Positions 1-5,195 of a DNA stretch of 6,478 nucleotides are shown piece by piece. Each line of letters starts with the position of its first letter. Within the stretch, counting starts at the first letter, position 1. Position numbers and translations under genes: made by a program. The notes under the pieces were generated by a model. The model saw only the letters and a list, made by a program, of their open reading frames with translations, was not told the origin of the DNA and did no database searches. The stretch lies in the NCBI GenBank assembly GCA_003477345.1, contig DMTG01000114.1, positions 1-6,478 of the forward strand. Direction: 5' to 3'. Source of the stretch: Succinivibrionaceae bacterium. GTDB lineage: Bacteria; Pseudomonadota; Gammaproteobacteria; Enterobacterales; Succinivibrionaceae.

Positions 1-2349
1 GCGGGTATCTTTACGGCGGATCTTCTCATCCCCGCCGTCAGCGGCTGCATTGAAGACTTTACGCTTGTTCTCTATAAGAGCGTGAATATCCTCGTCAATG
101 GTATCCTTTGCAAGCAGATAATAGCAGTTGACCTGATTTTTCTGACCTAGTCTATGAGCTCTGTCTTCTGCCTGAGCATGATCGGCAGGAGTCCAGCCCA
201 TTTCGAGAAAGGCTACATTGGAAGAGGCGGTCAGAGTGATACCGACACCGGCGGCCTTCAACTGCAAAAGCGCAAGGCTGACAGACGGATCATTCTGAAA
301 GCGCTCAACTACCTGCTGTCTTCCTGCCTGTGAAGTGGCACCGGTAATGATAACGGCATTAGGAAATACCTCATTTAATCTGCTGATAATTTCAGCATGG
401 GTGCAGAAGAAAATCAGCTTCTCTCCGCTTTGCAGAAAATTGTCAATCCACTCGCAGGCCTGTTTAAACTTGCCCTCTACGGCCACCTGTTTTAGTGTCT
501 CAATCTGTACCAGACGCTCGGCAGACAGCTTGCGCTCTAGCTCCTCGTCAGTACAGTTCTTGTAGCGGATTAAAAACTCGGCCAGATCGTTAAAAGCGGT
601 ATTGTAGGCCTTGCGGGCAGCCGGGGTTAAATCAAAGAAAACCTTTGAAATACGCTTGGCCGGCAGCTCGGTTAGCACGTCATTCTTCTTGCGTCTTACG
701 TAGCAGCACTCACGCAGACGGCGGTTGAGCTCGTCAAGATGAGTAGCGCCTGATAAATCCAGACCGAAATTGGTACGGTGAGCCCCGCAGTAGCGGGTGG
801 TAAAGAATGAGAAGCCGCCCAGATCGTCAAGTCTGTCCAGGATCTTCAGCTGGGCAATCAGCTCCTGCGGCCGATTGAGCAGCGGTGTGCCCGACAGCGC
901 CAGACGGACAGGAATATTGCGTGATAAGGCAGTCACCGCTTTGGTTCTCTGGGACTGATAACCCTTGACGTAGTGGCTTTCGTCCATCACGAGAGAGGCA
1001 AAGCGTTTCTGTTCTAGCGCTGGCAGATGATGCTTGACGATTTCGTAATTGATGACAACAAGATCGGCCTCGGCATAAGCCTGACGATCTTTGTCTGAGA
1101 CATTCTTGCCGGTGCCGTTTATAACGTGCACCCTGCGGCCGGGCAGCCATTTTTCAGCCTCAATCTTCCAGTTGAGCTTTACCACGGTAGGACAGACGAT
1201 AACCGCAGGATAGGCCTGCAGTGCCTGTACGGTGGCAAGGGCCTGCACGGTTTTGCCAAGACCCATTTCATCGGCGATAAAGCAGCGGCGCTTTTCTGAG
1301 GCGTAGGCCACTCCGGCCCGCTGATACGGCAGGAGCTCTCCACCTAAGCCTCTTACCTTGAAGCTGGCATCTAGGCTTACAGATTTCTGGATACTTTCAG
1401 CCTTAATAGCGTTGATTTCGCTTTCAAAGTCATTGCTTGGAAGCGGATAGTCAGGAAAAACCTGCATAAGCCGGTAGGCAACTTCCTGAGTAAAAGGATA
1501 CAGCCAGCACTTGCGCAAAGGATCCCAGCGTCCGCCTCTTATAGAACGGCAAATATCGCGGTATTTGAATTCAGCGAAGACTAAAAAGAGCTGTGCCTGA
1601 CGGTCAATTTCAATATGGCCCTGAACTTTAGGTAAGCTTTCCTGCTGCAAGGTGCCGGCGCTGTCTACGGCAGGGGAATGGACAAAGAAGTGCTGCGGAG
1701 TCTCCCTGGAAGGCTCTTCCCCGCTTCCTCTTGAAAATCCGCCCTGACTTCCCTGAGCAAAAGGCTGATTGGTCGGCACTGGCGCGCAATTGGTCTGATA
1801 ATTGGCGGTCTGAACTGTCGTTTTCTGCTGTCTGCGAAGCCTCTCCTGCATCCACGGAGTCTGCTCAGGCGCGTCGTCCTCCGGCAGCGGGATTGAGTAG
1901 TCAAAAGGCGTGTCATCTCTAACGCCGCCTAGAAGCTCCAGTACGTCATCAGGCATAATGAGGGGCTCTTTTTCGCTGCAGCAGTATTCAGGCTCAATGA
2001 CAGTTTCAGGTGCACTTTCCTGCTCTGTCTTTGGCATAGGTTTAGACCGCAGCTCTTTTACTTTCAAGCGCAGTTTTGAGACAAGAGCTTCAATCTGTGC
2101 CTGTGAAGTGACAGTAGGATAGGAAATCAGCGTGAACATCTGCAGCAGCATCTGAGAGTGAGAGTCGCTGAAAATATCTAAAAGACCTGCATAGATGTCG
2201 TCACGGTAAGGATAGCAGAAGCAGCGCCCTGCTCCGTCCCACATACAGGACGGGAACAGACGGCACACAGGCTCAAGCTCACGCGGAACCCGCACTTTGA
2301 TAATGCGATCTTCGGTGAGTTCAAAATCTACTGGAACAGGTGCACTCAT
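1..2349 (-). CDS. SNF2-family DNA-dependent ATPase/helicase, SMARCAL1 (HARP)-like; 3' end outside window
   Basis: At least 783 codons are open and the C-terminus runs off the window. The two-lobed SF2 core is clear: PYQ at about residues 341-343, Walker A DEMGLGKT at 360-367, DESH (DEAH-box position) at 456-459, SGTP motif III at 486-489, and motif VI AEDRAHRLGQ at 727-736. The stretch after motif VI (YLLAK, then a helix ending KVFNAA near 764-769) follows the SMARCAL1 pattern, so the core is nearly complete and only a tail or an extra domain is missing. Two similar HARP-like segments lie at 29-62 and 267-300, separated by a polar, Gln/Pro/Ser-rich linker. Family knowledge: such proteins use ATP to translocate on duplex DNA, anneal strands or remodel forks; most SNF2 proteins do not unwind DNA. 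ATG 2349 lies 18 nt after the endA stop with only a weak purine stretch (AGAG) as Shine-Dalgarno, suggesting coupled translation. Subfamily placement rests on motif likeness. Confidence 0.95.
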   Translation of the reverse strand, partial: MSAPVPVDFELTEDRIIKVRVPRELEPVCRLFPSCMWDGAGRCFCYPYRDDIYAGLLDIFSDSHSQMLLQMFTLISYPTVTSQAQIEALVSKLRLKVKELRSKPMPKTEQESAPETVIEPEYCCSEKEPLIMPDDVLELLGGVRDDTPFDYSIPLPEDDAPEQTPWMQERLRRQQKTTVQTANYQTNCAPVPTNQPFAQGSQGGFSRGSGEEPSRETPQHFFVHSPAVDSAGTLQQESLPKVQGHIEIDRQAQLFLVFAEFKYRDICRSIRGGRWDPLRKCWLYPFTQEVAYRLMQVFPDYPLPSNDFESEINAIKAESIQKSVSLDASFKVRGLGGELLPYQRAGVAYASEKRRCFIADEMGLGKTVQALATVQALQAYPAVIVCPTVVKLNWKIEAEKWLPGRRVHVINGTGKNVSDKDRQAYAEADLVVINYEIVKHHLPALEQKRFASLVMDESHYVKGYQSQRTKAVTALSRNIPVRLALSGTPLLNRPQELIAQLKILDRLDDLGGFSFFTTRYCGAHRTNFGLDLSGATHLDELNRRLRECCYVRRKKNDVLTELPAKRISKVFFDLTPAARKAYNTAFNDLAEFLIRYKNCTDEELERKLSAERLVQIETLKQVAVEGKFKQACEWIDNFLQSGEKLIFFCTHAEIISRLNEVFPNAVIITGATSQAGRQQVVERFQNDPSVSLALLQLKAAGVGITLTASSNVAFLEMGWTPADHAQAEDRAHRLGQKNQVNCYYLLAKDTIDEDIHALIENKRKVFNAAADGGDEKIRRKDTR

Positions 2350-2367
2350 ATAATAAGCCGATACTCT

Positions 2368-3093
2368 CTAAAATCTACAGCGGTCTATAAGATAGGGATT
2401 GGCATCGCCCTGCACCTGCTCGATAAAGGCGGCTCTGAGACATTCAAACTTATCGGGGGCATATTTCTTGTCCCACACTTTAAAGATGCTCATCTGGCGG
2501 GCATTAAGACTGAGACGATACTTTTCCGCAAAATAGAGGTAGGTTCTTGCAATCAGACCGCGGGTGTATTCTGGAGGCTGTACCTGTCTAAAATGAGCAT
2601 CCACGACCATAGGACAGGCGCCAAACGTCCCCCTGCGGGCGTTCCACTCGGAAAAGCGGAAATAGCTGCGGGCCTTGTTGACAGCACCGTTGGCATAGAC
2701 CAGATCCCACAGATCGCCTTCCATTTTATTGAAAGCTTCAGACTCAGCCTGACACTGGGCACGGCCTCCCTCTTTCCAGCACTGCAGCTGATGGCCAAAC
2801 TCCCATGCAGGTACTATATGTTCAACCTCCATACGATAAGCCCTGTCTTCATCACGGGACGGATAGGCAAACTGACCGTCTGCGCACCGCTCGGTAACTG
2901 GGACAAATCTGTCTCTGCGATCACGCACGAGAGGACAGCGGCAGTAAAAGGTTTCAGGCTGCGGCAGAGCTTTATAGAAAGCGTACAGAGCCCTTTTAGC
3001 GGTATCGAAGTTCTCAAGTGCCATAGTCTGAGGTATAGCTCCCGTTAAGGAGAAAGCCGCAAGGGAGAGCAGGATCTTCTTTCTTAGTTTCAT
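2368..3093 (-). CDS. endA: Periplasmic endonuclease I (EndA/Vvn family)
   Basis: This 241-aa protein is full length for the family. Residues 1-25 form a signal peptide (basic MKLRKK, hydrophobic stretch, probable cleavage after TMA), so it should act in the periplasm or outside the cell. The beta-beta-alpha-metal active site is recognisable: E91-H92 in EHIVPAWEFGHQ, with H92 matching Vvn catalytic His80, GGR at 109-111, E125 in MEGDL, and N139 matching metal-ligand Asn127. Eight cysteines (51, 53, 70, 105, 114, 160, 218, 239) match the disulfide set of Vvn. Known members cut DNA, and often RNA, without sequence specificity. The usual HNL is WDL here and the usual GEVNGDR region reads GAVNKAR, so it is a divergent paralog that keeps its catalytic residues. 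ATG 3093 has a Shine-Dalgarno AAGGCGG 7 nt upstream that overlaps the stop of the preceding 32-aa gene, and the SNF2 gene follows after 18 nt. A possible role is destroying incoming DNA to limit transformation by rivals. Confidence 0.96.
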   Translation of the reverse strand: MKLRKKILLSLAAFSLTGAIPQTMALENFDTAKRALYAFYKALPQPETFYCRCPLVRDRRDRFVPVTERCADGQFAYPSRDEDRAYRMEVEHIVPAWEFGHQLQCWKEGGRAQCQAESEAFNKMEGDLWDLVYANGAVNKARSYFRFSEWNARRGTFGACPMVVDAHFRQVQPPEYTRGLIARTYLYFAEKYRLSLNARQMSIFKVWDKKYAPDKFECLRAAFIEQVQGDANPYLIDRCRF

Positions 3094-3100
3094 AAAAAGT

Positions 3101-3107
3101 CCGCCTT
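3101..3107 (-). promoter_or_regulatory. endA ribosome-binding site overlapping the upstream stop codon
   Basis: On the minus strand this reads AAGGCGG, with 7 nt to the endA ATG. Its first two bases belong to the TAA stop of the 32-aa gene, a layout typical of translational coupling in which a terminating ribosome exposes or reuses the site. Confidence 0.7.
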
Positions 3108-3204
3108 AAAAAAGACCAATAAGATAGACAGCACCGAAGAAAGCGCCTAATACCAGAACAGATGCTATAGATTTGAACAGAACTTCAATTAAGAACATTT
3201 GCAT
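3106..3204 (-). CDS. Predicted 32-aa single-span membrane peptide
   Basis: This short gene encodes 32 residues starting MQMFLIEVLFKS and ending YLIGLF. After an N-terminal part with one Glu and one Lys, about 20 uncharged residues (SIASVLVLGAFFGAVYLIGL) form a clear transmembrane segment with small-residue spacing (A, G, A, G). Support comes from its Shine-Dalgarno: AGAGGT lies exactly 6 nt before ATG 3204, the best-placed ribosome site in the region. The stop TAA overlaps the AAGGCGG site of endA, so the two should be translationally coupled. A second in-frame ATG at 3198 would give 30 residues. It is the first gene after the strong promoter at 3291-3320. I do not recognise a family. It could be a membrane partner of the nuclease, a holin-like or toxin peptide, or a leader peptide that mainly couples translation to endA. 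No homology evidence is available, so its reality rests on ribosome site, hydrophobic pattern and position. Confidence 0.6.
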   Translation of the reverse strand: MQMFLIEVLFKSIASVLVLGAFFGAVYLIGLF

Positions 3205-3284
3205 TGGTTTACCTCTGACTGTATGATCGCCCAAATAGCCACTAATCAGACTCTGACAAGGGGCGATCTTGTTTCGTCATATTT
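3205..3284 (-). promoter_or_regulatory. Structured 5' leader of the membrane peptide-endA-SNF2 operon
   Basis: This is the predicted untranslated leader between the inferred transcription start (about 3284) and ATG 3204. It contains a perfect 8-bp inverted repeat, GATCGCCC at 3225-3232 and GGGCGATC at 3261-3268, enclosing 28 nt. Inside the loop lies a second perfect small palindrome, TCAGA-C-TCTGA (3246-3256). Read as minus-strand RNA, the loop element UCUGAUU (from 3244-3250) can pair over 7 positions, one a G-U wobble, with AGUCAGA (from 3214-3220), which overlaps the Shine-Dalgarno of the first gene. Two alternative folds are therefore possible, one of which could partly hide the ribosome site. 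It matches no riboswitch class that I know. The inverted repeat is seen directly; regulation is inference. Confidence 0.45.
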
Positions 3285-3290
3285 GTGTAT

Positions 3291-3320
3291 ATTATATCAC
3301 GTTACATGATATAACGTCAA
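3291..3320 (-). promoter_or_regulatory. Strong sigma70-type promoter for the membrane peptide-endA-SNF2 operon
   Basis: On the minus strand the -35 is TTGACG (3315-3320, 5 of 6 consensus bases) and the -10 is TATAAT (3291-3296, perfect consensus), with an 18-nt spacer. It is the only strong promoter seen in the window, lies immediately after two terminators and faces the 32-aa gene. The spacer and both hexamer edges are covered by a palindrome that probably binds a repressor. Confidence 0.75.
3292..3314. promoter_or_regulatory. 23-bp palindrome inside the promoter (candidate operator or parS-like site)
   Basis: The arms TTATATCA (3292-3299) and TGATATAA (3307-3314) are perfect inverted repeats of 8 bp. 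The pairing resumes in the middle as GT/AC around the centre base T3303, so 10 of 11 half-site positions are symmetric and only 3300/3306 mismatch. It fills the spacer between -35 and -10 and overlaps the -10, the usual place for a repressor site. The protein that binds it is unknown. ParB of this element is one candidate, since KorB-type ParB proteins bind short palindromes in promoters; a DNA-binding protein encoded outside the window is equally possible. Confidence 0.6.
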
Positions 3321-3388
3321 TAAAGCAACAAGGCAAAGGTTTTATATAACAACAGGATAATTAAAAGTCAGAGGTTTACAATCGGGGC

Positions 3389-3417
3389 AAAAAAAAATCA
3401 GTCCGGCAAGGTGGACT
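3389..3417 (-). terminator. Second of two tandem intrinsic terminators
   Basis: Read on the minus strand, a 5-bp stem AGTCC/GGACT (3413-3417 with 3400-3404) has an 8-nt loop. It is followed after GA by nine consecutive T residues (complement of 3389-3397). The stem is short but the U-tract is excellent. It lies about ten bases beyond the first terminator and would catch read-through. Confidence 0.6.
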
Positions 3418-3420
3418 CAA

Positions 3421-3457
3421 TAAAAAAGCCTGTTTTTTGTGTAGCTGAAAAACAGGC
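3421..3457 (-). terminator. Intrinsic terminator of the ~146-aa gene
   Basis: The perfect 10-bp inverted repeat GCCTGTTTTT (3428-3437) and AAAAACAGGC (3448-3457) has a 10-nt loop. On the minus strand it is followed directly by TTTTTTA (complement of 3421-3427), the classic hairpin plus U-tract. It starts 36 bp after the stop codon of the 3494-3934 gene. In the plus direction the tail is only CTTT, so plus-strand termination is less likely. Confidence 0.8.
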
Positions 3458-3493
3458 CTTTGATGGAAGAATTATGAAAACTGTACAGCTATT

Positions 3494-3934
3494 TTATATC
3501 GATGAGAGATTATTGGAAAAATTATCCAGATCTTTTTCGAGATCTGCCTGATGCGCTTCAAAAAACTGCATTAGGTTTTTCTTGTTGATAATTCCCCACG
3601 AGTCTATCTTTATTTCAGAAGAACGGGTGGCACGGCCGTCGGATAGCGCAAAAGGCACGGAGCTCTTGTGCAGCTGCATGAAAAAATCCGCCTGCAGCTG
3701 ATTGATAAGACGGTTTACGATATTCTGCCAGCGGATTTTCTCTTCGTGAGACGGCAGCGGAACCATACCAAGACGCACGCACAGGCTGTGTTCTACAGGC
3801 AGGCATTTGTGGACTTTACAGTAATAGGTAATAAGGTACAGAAAAAGAAAGCGTCTGCGCATTGGGGTGGTAGATTTATAGGAAATTTCTGTAAAAGGAT
3901 TGCTGCTATCCTTTTTTAAAGATGCCGTAGTCAT
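3494..3934 (-). CDS. Unrecognised protein, about 146 aa, possible winged-helix region
   Basis: I do not recognise a family. Two starts compete: ATG 3940 (148 aa, MSMTT) and ATG 3934 (146 aa, MTTAS). I chose 3934 because the only Shine-Dalgarno-like GGA (3943-3945) is 8 nt from it but 2 nt from the other. Numbered from the longer form, residues 31-58 (hydrophobic helix, then KCLPVEHSLCVRLGM) and 67-90 (EKIRWQNIVNRLINQLQADFF) recall the helix-turn-helix layout of LexA-like N-termini. The tail (123-148) is an acidic amphipathic helix rich in E, D and N. There is no signal peptide or catalytic motif, so it is probably cytoplasmic. It is a separate unit with a candidate promoter at 3990-3998 and two terminators downstream. 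If it binds DNA, it could be the regulator of the operator at 3292-3314, the nearest such site. That DNA-binding reading is weak inference. Confidence 0.75.
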   Translation of the reverse strand: MTTASLKKDSSNPFTEISYKSTTPMRRRFLFLYLITYYCKVHKCLPVEHSLCVRLGMVPLPSHEEKIRWQNIVNRLINQLQADFFMQLHKSSVPFALSDGRATRSSEIKIDSWGIINKKNLMQFFEAHQADLEKDLDNFSNNLSSI

Positions 3935-3989
3935 AGACATGTTCCGAAAAATATTGTAGTAAATTAATGTTTTAGCAAAATCTTGGCAA

Positions 3990-3998
3990 AGTATAACA
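3990..3998 (-). promoter_or_regulatory. Candidate extended -10 promoter for the ~146-aa gene
   Basis: The minus strand reads TGTTATACT, an extended -10 (TG-N-TATACT, 5 of 6 in the hexamer), without a good -35 upstream. A transcript would start near 3983 and have a leader of about 50 nt. A weaker alternative just downstream is TTGCCA with a 17-nt spacer to TAATTT. Confidence 0.4.
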
Positions 3999-4017
3999 GC
4001 AAATACTTAGAAAAGTG

Positions 4018-4044
4018 CGAGGAGTTTTCAAAAAAGCTCACTCG
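4018..4044 (-). terminator. Possible weak terminator or hairpin after the parAB operon
   Basis: CGAG-GAG (4018-4024) pairs with CTC-CTCG (4037-4039 and 4041-4044) with one bulged A at 4040. The hairpin begins within the stop codon of the 67-aa gene. The following minus-strand sequence CACTTTTCT is only a poor U-tract, so read-through into the next gene is likely. Confidence 0.3.
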
Positions 4045-4241
4045 TCATCTTCAAGAGAAAGGCGGATTAACGTTTCGTTTCTGCGGGCGGCAGACCAGCG
4101 GGCCTCTTCTATTGAGGCGCACTTTTCTACAAAACGCTCTTCCTGTAAGTCAAAAACGCCAAAGTGCAGGGTATTGTCAAGATACAGTACCGCACGCCCC
4201 TCGTAGCGTTTATATAAGTCGTGCAGAGTCTTCGTATTCAT
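4038..4241 (-). CDS. Unrecognised 67-aa acidic protein, third gene of the parAB operon
   Basis: This 67-aa protein starts MNTKTLHDLYKRYEG and ends with the acidic tail SLEDDE. Residues 15-40 alternate in a way that suggests two or three beta strands (RAVLYLDN, LHFGVFDLQ), followed by a helix (SIEEARWSAARRNE). It has no signal peptide, membrane segment or catalytic motif. The parB stop TGA (4243-4245) and this ATG are separated by one base and no convincing Shine-Dalgarno precedes it, so expression probably depends on re-initiation by ribosomes finishing parB. Small third genes are common in partition operons, but I cannot assign it to a family. The tight junction and lack of a plausible gene on the other strand are the main reasons to accept it. 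Confidence 0.7.
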   Translation of the reverse strand: MNTKTLHDLYKRYEGRAVLYLDNTLHFGVFDLQEERFVEKCASIEEARWSAARRNETLIRLSLEDDE

Positions 4242-4242
4242 A

Positions 4243-5193
4243 TCAGTGGGATGCCAGATAGTCTTCTAAAGCAGTGGCCACCAGCTGGTCAAAGGACATG
4301 TCGTACTCGTCCATATAGGCCTGTACGCTATCCCCGAGTCCGTCGATTATCTTGTTTATCTTTTTAAGATTGACAGAGGCGGACTTCTCCTTTTCTCCCT
4401 GTTCTGCCTTAGCAGCTTTCTTGCCCTTTTTGGCCGGATCTTGCGAAGGCTGACCTACGCCGTCCACGTTTAACGCGTACTGTGAGCTGATTAGTGCTTT
4501 AAGCTGCTCATCGGTAAGCGAATCGGCCTTGTCCACAATATCGAGGGCCGCACCGGTATTAACCTTTTTAATGTCCATATATTTCTGAAGGTGATGACTG
4601 CCCGCACGCAAAAGCTTTTCCTTTTCGTTTTCGGTCAGCTTGGAGAAGGCGAGCAGAGCGAAGCTGTAGCTGCGGCCCTTGCAGAGAATTTCCATAAGAT
4701 CGGTGCCGGTCAGATCTGGATATTTGGCACGCAGTCTGTCCACGGCACGCACATAGTCTGAGAAGGTAGGGTTGGAACGGTGCAGATTTTCGGTGATCTG
4801 AACCAGCATCACCTGAGTCGGGCGGTCGTAATTAGGCAGATTTTTAAAGGTAAAGACATTGGCCAGCACCTCTTTCATACCAAGCTTACAGCAGGCGCGG
4901 TAGCGTTTCTCGCCTGAAATCAGCTGATATTTGCCGTCTTCACGCTGATAGACGGTAATTGGGTTGATAAGACCGTGCTCTTTGATGGAATCGGCCAGCT
5001 CAGTAATTTCCTCAGAATTTATGGCAGATCTTATCTGATCTTCTATCTCCACGTCAGAAACCTTGAGATTTATGAGCTGAGCGGACATATTATTGCTGTA
5101 GGCTCTATCAAAGATATTCTTAAAAGAGCTGATGTCGTGATCTTTCTGAATGTTAGAACCTACTGACAGATCTTTACTGTTAATGAGGGCCAT
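4243..5193 (-). CDS. parB: ParB/Spo0J/KorB-family partition protein
   Basis: This 316-aa protein should bind centromere (parS-like) DNA, load as a clamp and stimulate the ParA ATPase to segregate the element. The N-terminal ParB/sulfiredoxin-like domain (about 43-140) includes ELADSIKEHGLINPITV, the CTP-binding box GEKRYRA at 94-100 (family GERRxRA) and ENLHR at 135-139. The KorB/Spo0J-type helix-turn-helix lies at about 161-186 (LTGTDLMEILCKGRSYS). A Lys/Ala/Glu-rich linker (254-272) leads to a C-terminal dimerisation region (about 276-316) ending in an amphipathic FDQLVATALEDYL. ATG 5193 is well supported by AGGAG with 7 nt spacing inside the end of parA, whose stop is 2 nt upstream. The N-terminal 40 residues would normally carry the ParA-stimulating segment. 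A secondary role as promoter repressor, as for KorB, is possible. No canonical chromosomal parS (TGTTTCACGTGAAACA) is present in the window, consistent with a plasmid-type ParB. Confidence 0.96.
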   Translation of the reverse strand: MALINSKDLSVGSNIQKDHDISSFKNIFDRAYSNNMSAQLINLKVSDVEIEDQIRSAINSEEITELADSIKEHGLINPITVYQREDGKYQLISGEKRYRACCKLGMKEVLANVFTFKNLPNYDRPTQVMLVQITENLHRSNPTFSDYVRAVDRLRAKYPDLTGTDLMEILCKGRSYSFALLAFSKLTENEKEKLLRAGSHHLQKYMDIKKVNTGAALDIVDKADSLTDEQLKALISSQYALNVDGVGQPSQDPAKKGKKAAKAEQGEKEKSASVNLKKINKIIDGLGDSVQAYMDEYDMSFDQLVATALEDYLASH

Positions 5194-5195
5194 TT

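Noticed and set aside
827..1150. 107-codon minus-strand frame
   Set aside because: It is an alternative frame inside the SNF2 helicase, whose frame carries conserved helicase motifs on both sides; its composition (Arg/Ser/Cys-rich) is that of a shadow.
2593..3048. 151-codon plus-strand open frame
   Set aside because: It is exactly antisense to endA, whose catalytic and cysteine pattern is unmistakable; the frame has no domain and no convincing ribosome site.
3367..3375. GTCAGAGGT on the plus strand, an inverted copy of the ribosome-site region at 3211-3219
   Set aside because: No start codon follows at a useful distance and no plus-strand frame exists; 9 bp at this distance may be chance, although it brackets the promoter region.
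3481..3488. CTGTACAG perfect 8-bp palindrome after the ~146-aa gene, considered as a LexA (SOS) box
   Set aside because: A LexA box needs CTGT and ACAG separated by 8 bases; here they are adjacent and the site lies downstream of a gene.
3983..4261. 92-codon plus-strand frame beginning MAKYNSKYLEK
   Set aside because: The N-terminus looks gene-like, but it starts at a TTG, has no ribosome site and runs antisense through the 67-aa gene into the parB end.
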